NCBI GenBank assembly: GCA_019747905.1
Contig: JAIEQG010000084.1
Location: forward strand, 1-43,172
From: Burkholderiales bacterium
GTDB lineage: Bacteria; Pseudomonadota; Gammaproteobacteria; Burkholderiales; Ga0077523
Length of the DNA stretch: 43,172 bases
Direction: 5' to 3'
Positions 9,051-17,458 of this stretch are shown here, in pieces (the stretch's first letter is position 1; every line of letters begins with the position of its first letter). The translations under genes and the position numbers were made by a program. The notes under the pieces were generated by a model. It was not told where the DNA came from and ran no database searches. It saw only the letters and a program-made list of their open reading frames with translations.

Positions 9051-9656
9051 ATGACCGACGCCCGCCGCTTCGCATCAGCCACCGAGCGCAATCGCGGGCC
9101 GATTCTCGAAGTGCTGCGCGGCATACTTCCGGCTGAGGGCCTCGTGCTCGAGATCGCGAGCGGCACCGGAGAACACGTGGTGCACTTCGCGGCCGCGCTG
9201 CCGCAGCTCGCGTTCCAGCCGAGCGATCCAGACCCGGACAACCGCGCCAGCATCGTGGCCTGGATCGGGCACTCGGGCGTCGCGAACGTGCGCGCGCCCA
9301 TCGACCTGGACGCGGCGGCAGCGAGGTGGACGATCGACCCGAGGCCCGCTGCCATCCTCTGCATCAACATGGTTCACATCTCGCCGTGGACCGCGACTCT
9401 CGGGCTGATGCGCAATGCCGGTGTCGCGCTGCCGTCTGGCGGTACGTTGTACCTCTACGGCGCGTTCAAGCGCGGCGGAGTGCACACAGCGCCGAGCAAC
9501 GTCGCGTTTGACGAAGGCCTGCGAGCCCGCAACCCGGAATGGGGCGTGCGCGACCTGGAAGCGGTGATCGAAGTCGCGGCGACCGCGGGCCTGGTACTCG
9601 CCGACACCATCGAGATGCCGGCGAACAATCTCTCCATCGTGCTGCGCCGGAGCTGA
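9051..9656 (+). CDS. DUF938 class I SAM-dependent methyltransferase
   Basis: A 201-residue protein of the DUF938 family. It shows the motif I glycine loop EIASGTGEHVVHFA (about residues 33-46), the acidic segment PSDPDPDNRASI, INMVHISPW at the motif IV position, and a C-terminal PANNLSIVLRR typical of the family. The substrate is unknown. ATG 9051 gives the family's usual N-terminus with ERNRGPILEVL; the in-frame TTG at 9042 is less likely. It is 34 nt downstream of the GST. Confidence 0.85.
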   Translation: MTDARRFASATERNRGPILEVLRGILPAEGLVLEIASGTGEHVVHFAAALPQLAFQPSDPDPDNRASIVAWIGHSGVANVRAPIDLDAAAARWTIDPRPAAILCINMVHISPWTATLGLMRNAGVALPSGGTLYLYGAFKRGGVHTAPSNVAFDEGLRARNPEWGVRDLEAVIEVAATAGLVLADTIEMPANNLSIVLRRS

Positions 9657-9676
9657 CGTCGACGGCGATTCGGAGA

Positions 9677-11032
9677 CTACGCGATGGCCGGTTCCGTCTC
9701 GAGCGAACGTTCCATCTCGCGCCGCAGTTGCACCGCGGCCAGCGACTCATCCACGACCACATCGCGCCAGCGCACCGGTTCGCCCGCGGCCACGGGTGCC
9801 GTCAACTTCACGCCATGGGCCAGTCCCAGGGAAAGGGCACCGACACGCACGGAATCCTCCGCGCGCATCAGCTTGCCGACCACGGTGTAGCCGCCTTCAC
9901 CATCGAGCACTTCGCCAGCCTTGAGATCGCGCTTGGCGGTGGCGACCACGTCGGCACGGAAGCCCGTGGCGCAACCGGTCGACTCGCGACGCACGCCGAC
10001 CGAGGCCACCGAGATGCCGACTTCCAGGCCGATCAGATGCCAGCGCTTGTAGAGGCACGCGTAGCGCCCCGATGGATCGGTGCGCACGCCGTACTCCGTG
10101 AAGCAACGCCGGATGTATTCGGTGTCGCCCTCGAACACGACCCACACGCCGAAGCGGATATCGTAGGGAATCACGCGGCCGTCCGCCTCGAGCGAGGAGA
10201 TCACTTCCACCTGGCCCTTGTGGTGCAGATGCCCGCCTTCGGATTTCGGCCGCATCACGAACGGAATGTCGTCCACACTCGCGGGCGGATACTTGAGGCC
10301 GTACGGTGCCGGCGTGAGCCCAGTCGCATTGCACACGGCCGTGCTCTCGATCGCAGGCTTCGACCCGTCGAGGAACGAATTGAACATCTTCGGATTGAGG
10401 CCGCCCAGGCGCGCCTGCTCCGGGGTGAGCCCGTAGTAGCCCCACACGGTATCGGGCGTCGACTGCGCGAAATGTGCCTGCCATTTGTGCCCACGCCCGG
10501 CCGCCACCACCGGGAAGCCGGAGGCGCGCGCCCAATCCACGAGATCGCAGATGAGCGCCGGTTGATCACCATAGGCGAGGCTGTACACGACACCGGCGCT
10601 GCGCGCCCGTTCGGCCAGAATGGGGCCGCACATCGCATCCGCCTCGACCGTGACCATCACCACATGCTTGCCGTGGGCGAACGCGGCGAGCGCGTGATCC
10701 ACTGCCGCGATCGGATTGCCGGTCGCCTCCACGATGATGTCGATGCGCGGGTCGGCGACCAGCGCCTGCCAGTCGTCGCTCACGTGCGTGAGACCGGTCG
10801 AGAATGCGGCATCGAGACTCGGCGCGGCGTAGCGGCCGGGGTCCCAGCCCACGCGCTCCAGATTCACCTTCGCGTTGGCCGGCGACAGGTCCGCGATCCC
10901 CGCCAGATGCAATCCCGGCGTCTTCGGCACTTGCGCGAGGTACATGGCGCCGAACTTTCCGGCGCCGATCAGTCCGGCGCGCAGGCGTTTGCCTTGCGCT
11001 TCCCGTTCGCACAATTTCGCGTAGAGGTTCAT
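9677..11032 (-). CDS. NAD(P)-dependent oxidoreductase with C-terminal SAF domain
   Basis: A 451-residue protein beginning with a Rossmann fold (RAGLIGAGKFGAMYLAQ, about residues 18-34) of the Gfo/Idh/MocA or homoserine-dehydrogenase-like type. VEATGNPIAAVDHAL and VMVTVEADA follow, and the C-terminus (from about 355) is a SAF-like module (AKRDLKAGEVLDGEG). Related proteins are annotated only generically; some act on sugar acids. It is the last gene of a minus-strand set GntR-PhyH-oxidoreductase; its start lies 10 nt after the PhyH stop, indicating translational proximity and a shared pathway. The substrate is unknown. Confidence 0.85.
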   Translation of the reverse strand: MNLYAKLCEREAQGKRLRAGLIGAGKFGAMYLAQVPKTPGLHLAGIADLSPANAKVNLERVGWDPGRYAAPSLDAAFSTGLTHVSDDWQALVADPRIDIIVEATGNPIAAVDHALAAFAHGKHVVMVTVEADAMCGPILAERARSAGVVYSLAYGDQPALICDLVDWARASGFPVVAAGRGHKWQAHFAQSTPDTVWGYYGLTPEQARLGGLNPKMFNSFLDGSKPAIESTAVCNATGLTPAPYGLKYPPASVDDIPFVMRPKSEGGHLHHKGQVEVISSLEADGRVIPYDIRFGVWVVFEGDTEYIRRCFTEYGVRTDPSGRYACLYKRWHLIGLEVGISVASVGVRRESTGCATGFRADVVATAKRDLKAGEVLDGEGGYTVVGKLMRAEDSVRVGALSLGLAHGVKLTAPVAAGEPVRWRDVVVDESLAAVQLRREMERSLETEPAIA

Positions 11033-11042
11033 GCAAGCGTCC

Positions 11043-11885
11043 TCAGGCCGCGAGCGCGGGCTTCAACGCCGCTTCCGGCGTGCCGTCCTTCCAGGGCAAC
11101 GGCACATCGTAGGCCTTCAACAGGCAATCGTCCGGCAGGCATTCGATCGGCGTGAAGTCGCGGTGCGCGATGTACTCCGGGCGCTTGAACCGGCGAATGT
11201 GGTTCGAGACCGCACACAGGCTCAGGTAGACGTTGATGCGATCCCACGGCGACAGGTTGGACGACGACGCGTGCACCAGGCACGAGTGGAACAGGATCAT
11301 CGAGCCGGCCGGTCCCTTCGGCGCGACGATGCCGCCGCGGTCCACCAGCTTGCGGATGGTGTCGTTGTCGATGGTCCACAGCGGGTAGCTGGTGGTCGAC
11401 GTGTCGTGTCCGGCCTCCACCACGCCGAGCTTGTGACTGCCCGGGATGAACATGAGCGGCCCGTTGAATTCATTCACCTCACCCAGGAATATTGCCACGT
11501 TCATGGCACGGGGCGTGGGCATCTGGTCGTCGTTCAACCACGTGCCGTAGTCCTGATGCCATTGCCACACGTCGCCGTCGAAGGCCATCTTGCCGTTGAT
11601 CTTGAACTGGTGCATGTACACGGCTTCGTCGAACAACTGCACGATGGGTTCGACCATGCGCGGGTGGCGCGCGAGCCGCCCGAACGGCGCGCTGTACAGG
11701 TGCGCGGCAAAATTGGTGCGCACCGCGTCGCTGCCTTTCTCGCGCACGTTCTCGGGACGGCGCTGCGCGTACAGCACCGGGACTTCGTCCAGCAGCACCT
11801 GCACTTCCTGCGGGGAAAACAGCGCGGGAAAGAACAGATAGCCCTCGCGATCGAACTGGTCGAGTTGTTCCTGGTTCAGCTTCAT
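11043..11885 (-). CDS. EctD-like phytanoyl-CoA dioxygenase family protein
   Basis: A 280-residue Fe(II)/2-oxoglutarate dioxygenase. Iron ligands are H110 and D112 in WQWHQDYGTW and probably H205 in HASSSN. The stretch from W109 to P123 matches the ectoine hydroxylase pattern W-H-x-D-[FY]-x-T-W-x-x-[DE]-D-x-M-P, but many PhyH relatives share it and no ectABC genes are here. ATG 11885 is chosen because upstream codons in this frame belong to another gene's DNA and read as Arg/Pro-rich noise. It lies between a GntR regulator and a SAF-domain oxidoreductase, suggesting hydroxylation as the first step of a catabolic route. Confidence 0.85.
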   Translation of the reverse strand: MKLNQEQLDQFDREGYLFFPALFSPQEVQVLLDEVPVLYAQRRPENVREKGSDAVRTNFAAHLYSAPFGRLARHPRMVEPIVQLFDEAVYMHQFKINGKMAFDGDVWQWHQDYGTWLNDDQMPTPRAMNVAIFLGEVNEFNGPLMFIPGSHKLGVVEAGHDTSTTSYPLWTIDNDTIRKLVDRGGIVAPKGPAGSMILFHSCLVHASSSNLSPWDRINVYLSLCAVSNHIRRFKRPEYIAHRDFTPIECLPDDCLLKAYDVPLPWKDGTPEAALKPALAA

Positions 11886-11914
11886 GATGCCTCCTCTTTC
11901 GATCCGTCGCGGCG

Positions 11915-12583
11915 CTACGAGGCCGCGCGTAGTTTTCTGTCGTACTCGGCGGCGAGATTGCGACCGGCCGCTTCGGCGTGGTCCCGCGCCAGCCGCTCCG
12001 CACGATCCCCGTCGCGCGCAGCGATGGCTGCGAGGATCGCTTCGTGTTCGTTCCAGACACCATCGCGCGCGCGCGCCGACTGCAGCACCGCACCCATCGC
12101 GCGGCGGATATGGCGCCAATGGTGGCCGGCTGCTTCCGGCAGCATGGGATTGCCCGACGCCCGGTAGATCTGCGCATGGAAGTCCGCGTCGGCATCGATC
12201 ATGGCGCCGACGTGCCCGCCTGCCACCGTCTTGCGGCCCTGCGCGATGATGGCTTGGTCGAGTTTCGCGCCGGCCTCGGCGGCCTTGCGCGCAGCCAGGC
12301 CATCGAGCACCGCGCGCACTTCGTAGACGTGCAGGATGGTGGCCGCATCCAGAGGCGCCACCATCAGGCCGCGGCGTCCGGCATCAATGACGAAGCCGTC
12401 CTTCTTCAGCAGACGCAGGGCCTGCAGCACCGGTTGGCGAGATACGTCGAAACGCAGGGCCAGGTCTTCCTGGGTCAGCCGCGTTTCGGGTGCCAGCTCA
12501 CCGCCGCAGATGGCATCGAGCAGGCGCTGGTGCACCTGTTCGGTGAGGTCGGGCGTGAACTCGATCTGGCGCAGCGAAGCCAT
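11915..12583 (-). CDS. GntR family regulator, FCD (FadR-type) subfamily
   Basis: A 222-residue regulator: N-terminal winged helix (about 15-75, with LTQEDLALRFDVSRQPVLQALRLLKKDGF) and a helical FCD ligand domain. The FCD metal-site residues look intact: Asp and His in DADFH, His in NEHEAI and His in DHAEA. FCD regulators usually bind small organic acids and repress a neighbouring catabolic operon. The stop is 29 nt before the PhyH start. A palindrome CTGTATACAG 30 nt upstream fits the GntR half-site rule GT-N-AC and is a likely autoregulatory operator. ATG 12583 is selected by the standard N-terminus. Confidence 0.9.
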   Translation of the reverse strand: MASLRQIEFTPDLTEQVHQRLLDAICGGELAPETRLTQEDLALRFDVSRQPVLQALRLLKKDGFVIDAGRRGLMVAPLDAATILHVYEVRAVLDGLAARKAAEAGAKLDQAIIAQGRKTVAGGHVGAMIDADADFHAQIYRASGNPMLPEAAGHHWRHIRRAMGAVLQSARARDGVWNEHEAILAAIAARDGDRAERLARDHAEAAGRNLAAEYDRKLRAAS

Positions 12584-12612
12584 GGGCTGGTCGGAAACCG
12601 TGTTTCGGAACA

Positions 12613-12622
12613 CTGTATACAG
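12613..12622. promoter_or_regulatory. Candidate GntR/FCD operator
   Basis: CTGTATACAG is a perfect 10-bp palindrome containing GT-AT-AC, matching the FadR-subfamily operator pattern T-x-GT-N(0-3)-AC-x-A. It is 30 nt upstream of the GntR start, in the position of an autoregulated promoter. Confidence 0.6.
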
Positions 12623-12625
12623 AAC

Positions 12626-12647
12626 ACAGTTGTCCTGCAACAACTGT
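12626..12647. promoter_or_regulatory. Inverted repeat upstream of GntR gene
   Basis: ACAGTTGT (12626-12633) and ACAACTGT (12640-12647) form an 8-bp inverted repeat with a 6-nt centre, adjacent to the palindrome at 12613-12622 and between the GGDEF-EAL stop and the GntR start. No T-run follows on the minus strand, so a second protein-binding site is more likely than a terminator. Confidence 0.4.
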
Positions 12648-12675
12648 TTCTGCCAGGCCCGCGCTCGGCCGCCGA

Positions 12676-15501
12676 TCAACCCGTCAAGGCTGCGAAAGCA
12701 CCCCAGTTGCGACGCTCGAAGTCCTTCACGAAGGCCGCGAAGTCGGCTGCCGGCAGCGGTTTGCTGAAGCAATACCCTTGCACCAGATCGCAGTCGAGGC
12801 CCTGCAGGATCGCCACGTGGGTGTCGCGCTCCGCGCCCTCGGCCACGACCCACTTGCCGAGCACGTGCGACATCACGATCATCGCCTCGACCAGCGCGCG
12901 TGCATCCGCCGTGCGGTCGACATCCTCCACGAACATCCGGTCGATCTTCACCGCGTGGACCGGCAGTTTCTTGAGGTACGCGAGCGAAGAGAATCCGGTT
13001 CCGAAATCGTCCAGCGCGATCGAACAACCGAAATCAGACAGCTGTTTCAGCTTGCCCTCGAGCTGTTCGCCGCGCTCCAGCAGTACGCTCTCGGTGATCT
13101 CGAACTCCATCGATGCAGCGAGTCCCGGTTCGACGACGGTCGTGCGAACGTGTTCGATGAAATCCGCTTGCGAGAACTGCCGGGCCGATACGTTCACCGA
13201 TACACGCTCGAGAACCAGGCCCTGCACACGCCACGCCTGCTGCTGCCGGCACACTTCCTCGATCACCCAACGGCCGACCGCGCAGATGAGATCGCTCTGC
13301 TCCGCGACCGGGAGGAAGAGTCCCGGACCCAGCAGTCCGCGCTCGGGGTGATTCCACCGGACCAGCGCCTCGGCCGCGACCACCCGGTCGCTCTTCAATT
13401 CCACCTGGGGTTGATAATGCAGCACGAGTTCGCCGCGCTCGAGCGCGCGCCGCAGTTCCCGGTCGATCGACACCCGGGCGATTGCTTCCGCATTCATGCG
13501 ATCCTCGAAGAACATCGCCTGGCGCCGTCCCGCTGACTTGGCGCGATACATGGCGGTGTCAGCATGCTTCAGCAACTCTTCGCCGGACTCACCGTTGTCG
13601 GGAAACATCGCCACTCCGATGCTGGCGGACAGGAAGCACGCCTGCCCGTTCACGAGAAACGGCTCGCTCAGCGCATCGATGATCTTGCGTGCGATCGGCA
13701 GCACGTCGCCCTGCTCGCCCACGCCAGTTGCCAGCACCGTGAACTCGTCGCCGCCGTGGCGGGATACGGTGTCCCCCTCCCGCAGCGTGGCGCGAAGGCG
13801 CTCCGCAGCCTCGCACAGCAGAACGTCACCCGCCCCGTGCCCCTGGGAGTCGTTGATCGCCTTGAAGTGATCGAGATCGACGAACATCACGCCGAATGCG
13901 GTGCCGTCGCGCCGGCAACGTGCAATCTCCTGTCGCAGTCGATCGCGGAACAAGTCACGGTTGGGCAGCCCGGTCAGCGAATCGTAGTGGGCGCGCTGGA
14001 ACAACTCGACGTCACGCCATGCGGACGCCGCTGCAACGGCCAGTCGATTCGCCAGCCCGCTTATCGTGCGCACCGAATCGTCGTCGAATTCCTGTCTTGC
14101 CGGCCGGAAAGCCATCAGCCAGCCGCACGCTGTCTTGCCCCAGACGAGCGGCTGCATCCACCGGGAGCCCGGCGCCGGCGCGTCCGTCATCTGTAGCCAT
14201 GCCGGGGTAAGTGCCTCCGGCTGCAGTTCGGGTCCCGGTGCGAACGAGTACGGCGTGCCCGGCGGCAGTTCCACTGCCTCGATCAGCAGCCCTTCGGCGG
14301 CCCCGGCGACCTCCGCGCCAAGCGTGAGCAGGCGCCCGCTCGAACTGCCGCTGGCATCGAGCAGGACCACGCGAAACTCCGTCTGCGTGCACAACGCCTT
14401 CGCGTGCCGCAGTGTCGCCTCGACGATGCGGTCGAGTGCGCTGCGCTCCAGGATCAGGCGATCAATTTCCGCATACGCCACGGACAGCCGGAACTTGCGT
14501 CCCAGCTGATCGGCCATGGAGTTGAAAGCGTCGCCCAGTTCGCCGAACTCATCCTGCGTCTCGACCTTCACGCGAGCGTCGAAATCGTTGGCGGCGAGCC
14601 GCCGGCTGCCCAGCGTCAGGATCTGCAGCGGAACGAGCATCGCGCGGATCTGCCGCATCGACAGCCAGATGATCAGGAGCAATGCGAGCACCACGATCGG
14701 AAGGAACACGCGATGGAAGGCACGCACCGCCCCCAATACGTCGGACTCCGGCACGGACATGGCGACGTACCAGTCCGGTGCGCCGAAATCGTTGGTCATG
14801 AACTGCGCCCACAACCTGCCGCGATAGACGGTGTCGCCGCGGGTCCAGATGATCGTCCGCGTTTCGTTGCTGGCGCTCCCGGTCTCGAGCAGGTGCGGCA
14901 GGTTCATCGCCTGCCCTTCCGGGCAATACAGGAGGGCCATACTGGTGTCCTCGACCACGCAAGCGACGGTCCCTGCCTTGAGGTCCTCCTCCGGCCCCCA
15001 GACATAAGCCGGATCGAGTTCGCCCGCGAGGATGTCGCCTGCACTGTCGCGGCCCGTTTGCTGCAGCAGGAACAGCCTCCCGTCGGCGCCGCTTCGGACA
15101 ACGGTCGGATACTTGCCCGCGTTGCGCCGGAACTCCGCCACCAGCTGCAGGATATCCGCCGGTGCCCTGCCCTTGGCAACCAGTATCCTGCTCTTCGCGT
15201 CGACTCGGCCCAGGAAGACGAAACTCCTTGTGATGGAGCGGGATACCGACGCAGGAATCTCGGTCTTCGACGCCAGCAGGATCGCCGCATCGCGCGCCGT
15301 CAGCAACCGATCGTAGACCCCGGTCGCATACCCCTTGGCGGCGTTGGTCAGGCGCCTGTCGGCCTGATCCAGCAGCAGGGCACGCACTTGCGTCAGTGAC
15401 AGCAGCGCCATCGCTGCGAGCGGCACGAGCGCTGTGACCAGGAACAGCACGAGCACCCTCCGGCCGACACGGCTGCGGAAGATGTCCGGCACCGGCTGCA
15501 T
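12676..15501 (-). CDS. Membrane sensor diguanylate cyclase/phosphodiesterase (Cache-HAMP-GAF-GGDEF-EAL)
   Basis: A 941-residue inner-membrane protein: membrane segment at 16-36, a periplasmic Cache-like sensor (about 40-262), second membrane segment at 265-282, HAMP (about 283-335), a GAF-like region (about 345-495), then GGDEF (505-665) and EAL (675-925). HGGDEF (582-587) is intact, with the inhibitory RxxD site (REGD, 574-577) exactly five residues before it. EAL catalytic elements are also intact: EALVRW (711-716), NVSARQF, FEITES, LDDFGTG and VKID. The protein could both make and degrade c-di-GMP. Its ATG (15501) overlaps the pilin stop (TGATG); a GTG at 15504 is an alternative. Confidence 0.9.
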   Translation of the reverse strand: MQPVPDIFRSRVGRRVLVLFLVTALVPLAAMALLSLTQVRALLLDQADRRLTNAAKGYATGVYDRLLTARDAAILLASKTEIPASVSRSITRSFVFLGRVDAKSRILVAKGRAPADILQLVAEFRRNAGKYPTVVRSGADGRLFLLQQTGRDSAGDILAGELDPAYVWGPEEDLKAGTVACVVEDTSMALLYCPEGQAMNLPHLLETGSASNETRTIIWTRGDTVYRGRLWAQFMTNDFGAPDWYVAMSVPESDVLGAVRAFHRVFLPIVVLALLLIIWLSMRQIRAMLVPLQILTLGSRRLAANDFDARVKVETQDEFGELGDAFNSMADQLGRKFRLSVAYAEIDRLILERSALDRIVEATLRHAKALCTQTEFRVVLLDASGSSSGRLLTLGAEVAGAAEGLLIEAVELPPGTPYSFAPGPELQPEALTPAWLQMTDAPAPGSRWMQPLVWGKTACGWLMAFRPARQEFDDDSVRTISGLANRLAVAAASAWRDVELFQRAHYDSLTGLPNRDLFRDRLRQEIARCRRDGTAFGVMFVDLDHFKAINDSQGHGAGDVLLCEAAERLRATLREGDTVSRHGGDEFTVLATGVGEQGDVLPIARKIIDALSEPFLVNGQACFLSASIGVAMFPDNGESGEELLKHADTAMYRAKSAGRRQAMFFEDRMNAEAIARVSIDRELRRALERGELVLHYQPQVELKSDRVVAAEALVRWNHPERGLLGPGLFLPVAEQSDLICAVGRWVIEEVCRQQQAWRVQGLVLERVSVNVSARQFSQADFIEHVRTTVVEPGLAASMEFEITESVLLERGEQLEGKLKQLSDFGCSIALDDFGTGFSSLAYLKKLPVHAVKIDRMFVEDVDRTADARALVEAMIVMSHVLGKWVVAEGAERDTHVAILQGLDCDLVQGYCFSKPLPAADFAAFVKDFERRNWGAFAALTG

Positions 15502-16049
15502 CACGGGTCGAAGTCGCTTGCCAGTCCGACGAATCGACCGTCGCGTGCGCGCAGGACGTCGTCCTGGCTGACCTTGGGCGTGATCGGCAGCTTGCTCTCG
15601 CCGTCCTTGCCCACGCTGTACAGGTCGAAGTCGGAATTGAGGGGATTGGTGTTCTTGTCCTTGCGCGCGCTACCGTATCCGTTGGCCGTCGTCAGGTTCG
15701 TGTACACGTAGGGGCGGCCCCAGGGATCGATCCGGTCCTGAAGGCGCACGTCGACGAGGGAGTCCGGCAGCGCGTGGTTATCGGTCCCGTAATTCATGAT
15801 GATGGCGGACATGGCGAGCACGTCCGCCACCGCCTGCTGCACCCGTACCTTCTCGCGATGGTCCGTGTAACGGGCCACACCCAGGACGGCCAGGATCACG
15901 GCGACCGCCGTGACGATCAGCAATTCAATCAGCGTAAAGCCGTGCTGGCCCGGGTGCGACGGACTCCCGTCCTTGCAAACGCTGCAGATCCCCCGCGCCA
16001 GGCGGACTCCCGACGGCCCACGCAGATCCGGCTCTGGCAATCTCCCCAT
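15501..16049 (-). CDS. GspG-like type II secretion pseudopilin/prepilin
   Basis: A prepilin of up to 182 residues. The class III signal is G37-FTLIE42, with Glu at +5 and a hydrophobic helix to about residue 60. GspG hallmarks follow: DPWGRPYVYTN and SDFDLYSVGKDGE, the region that binds calcium in the major pseudopilin. No other secretion gene is nearby, so it may serve a specialised filament. The leader of 37 residues before the cleavage site is unusually long; ATG 16049 is the only ATG, so the true start is uncertain. The stop overlaps the GGDEF-EAL start. Confidence 0.85.
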   Translation of the reverse strand: MGRLPEPDLRGPSGVRLARGICSVCKDGSPSHPGQHGFTLIELLIVTAVAVILAVLGVARYTDHREKVRVQQAVADVLAMSAIIMNYGTDNHALPDSLVDVRLQDRIDPWGRPYVYTNLTTANGYGSARKDKNTNPLNSDFDLYSVGKDGESKLPITPKVSQDDVLRARDGRFVGLASDFDP

Positions 16050-16058
16050 AGAGCGAAG

Positions 16059-16234
16059 TTATCGGCAGCCCGTGGGGATGCTGCAGGTTATTTCGTCTCG
16101 AACGTCCCGGGCAGACACCAGGTACAACCTGGTCTGGCTGTCCGCAATGGCTGCCGCCGGGATGAGGAATTCGTGCCATGGAGCCTCCGGCGTGCACCAG
16201 CCCCGGAACCACTCCCGGGCGGGTCCGGCCGTCA
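16059..16234 (-). other. Possible small or broken reading frame
   Basis: Between the DUF6647-like stop and the pilin start, one minus frame reads like real protein (REWFRGWCTPEAPWHEFLIP, then a segment with SQTRLYLVSARDVRDEI) and ends with TAA at 16059. It lacks an ATG, GTG or TTG in the plausible region and begins where the upstream gene ends, in a different frame. It could be a frameshifted C-terminus of that gene, or chance. Confidence 0.25.
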
Positions 16235-16654
16235 GCCGGCGACGCAGGCCGCCGACATCCGCGGCAGCGGAAAGCGGTGCATGTCCTTCATGATGCTGAG
16301 ATACCGGTTCTGGATCTCGTAGGCTTCGCGTTCGTCGCGCGTAGCGCGTTCGCACTCACTCATCGCGGTGTCGAACATGCCGGAAGTGGCCTGGAGGTGG
16401 TGCACCAGTTCGTGCACCAGGATCGACCGCTCGTAGGTGTTGCGCACCACGTCGAGTCGTTCGTCGATGTAGACGCCCATCTCCGGCTGGTAGGCCGCAC
16501 GGACCCGGCAGGGCCCGTTGCAGAACTTCTCCTGGATGGTCTGCTGGGGCACGAAGTGCACTTCCGGCATGCGCTCCGGGATTCCGTAACCGGAAACGAG
16601 CTGGATCGCAGTGAAGAGCTCGGTGAGCAACGAGGAAAGCGGGGCAGCGTCCAT
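16232..16654 (-). CDS. DUF6647-like protein with HExxH metallopeptidase motif
   Basis: A 140-residue protein with H81ELVHHLQ, the HExxH zinc-peptidase signature followed by further His and Gln, and a pair of cysteines (C45, C49, as CNGPC). These features fit the DUF6647 family as I recall it; function is unknown. No signal peptide is seen with the chosen start ATG 16654 (GGAG about 11 nt upstream); a longer frame upstream adds only Arg-rich residues. It heads a minus-strand group with the pseudopilin and GGDEF-EAL genes, but a 182-nt gap makes common transcription uncertain. Confidence 0.7.
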   Translation of the reverse strand: MDAAPLSSLLTELFTAIQLVSGYGIPERMPEVHFVPQQTIQEKFCNGPCRVRAAYQPEMGVYIDERLDVVRNTYERSILVHELVHHLQATSGMFDTAMSECERATRDEREAYEIQNRYLSIMKDMHRFPLPRMSAACVAG

Positions 16655-16945
16655 GGCAACATCTCCATTCGACTCCCCCCTGCCTCGGGTTTCGGACCCT
16701 TCGGCGGCTTCTTGAGCTTTTCTGTAGCAATTCGTAGGCCAGGCGCTCACCCGACCACGAGGGCAGCTTGCTCCCACCGCCCAAGGCGATCCATACGAGG
16801 AAAATCAGTGGCGTGCCTGAGGGAAGCTCCCGCAGCGGCGAGCTTGCGGGTCTTTGGCACCCCGCCGCCCGCGAGTCCGCGCAGGGGGCGAGGGGCTGGG
16901 CGCCCCAGCCACGCCGGGCGCTGACCCGTCGCGGCCGGGTGCGTC

Positions 16946-17359
16946 CTAGTGCTTGTTGCCTTCCTTCCAGTTGGCACCCTCGATCGCCATGGTTTCGAGG
17001 TACGCACCGATCTTGTAGATGTCCTCATTCTTGAGGACGCCCTTCCACGCCGGCATGGCCATGGTGCGGCCGGGTTGCTGGCGACCTTCGAGCACGACGT
17101 GGACGAAGCCCTTGAAACCGAGCTCGAACTTGCGCAGATCGGCGCCGTTGCCGCGCTCGCCTGCGCCGTCAGCGCGACCGCCATGACAGGCGGCGCAGAC
17201 GCCGCGGTACCAGGACTTGCCTTCCCGCATCGCCTTCTCGTCACCCGAGTACGGATTCACGTCCGGAATCGCATCCTCCGCGAACGTCGTTCCGCCCAGA
17301 AGGCCAAGCGTCACCGCGCACATCCACTTTCTGAACCACATCTTCGAATTGCGTTGCAT
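16946..17359 (-). CDS. Secreted monohaem cytochrome c next to PQQ dehydrogenase
   Basis: A 137-residue periplasmic cytochrome: signal peptide about residues 7-27 (TLGLLGGTTFAE), haem motif C55AACH59 and probable axial Met in MAMPAWKG. It lies directly downstream of a PQQ dehydrogenase on the same strand and is the likely electron acceptor. The two are separated by a strong hairpin with a T-run. ATG 17359 has GGGAG about 10 nt upstream; an internal ATG at 17341 would still keep the signal peptide. Downstream to 16655 I see only a G/C-rich palindromic patch near 16893-16908 and no gene. Confidence 0.88.
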   Translation of the reverse strand: MQRNSKMWFRKWMCAVTLGLLGGTTFAEDAIPDVNPYSGDEKAMREGKSWYRGVCAACHGGRADGAGERGNGADLRKFELGFKGFVHVVLEGRQQPGRTMAMPAWKGVLKNEDIYKIGAYLETMAIEGANWKEGNKH

Positions 17360-17404
17360 GCTGCAGACTCCCTGTAACCGGCAGGACTCAAGCGCGGTCC
17401 CGCG

Positions 17405-17435
17405 AAAAAAGGGCGCGCGCTCAACGCGCGCGCCC
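17405..17435 (-). terminator. Rho-independent terminator after PQQ dehydrogenase
   Basis: On the minus strand a 10-bp stem (GGGCGCGCGC and its complement, 17411-17420 and 17426-17435) with a 5-nt loop is followed by six T (17410-17405). It begins 24 nt after the dehydrogenase stop and 45 nt before the cytochrome start, so it would end most dehydrogenase transcripts and leave the cytochrome at a lower level unless it has its own promoter. Confidence 0.85.
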
Positions 17436-17458
17436 CCGCTTGCTGCGATGTCCGCCCG

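Noticed and set aside
9539..11155. A 538-codon plus-strand open frame
   Set aside because: It covers the SAF-domain oxidoreductase in antisense and shows only Arg/His/Ala-rich sequence.
11043..11885. True ectoine hydroxylase EctD
   Set aside because: The iron and T-W-x-x-D-D-x-M-P pattern fits, but no ectABC or ectoine transporter is near, and the context is catabolic; kept as EctD-like only.
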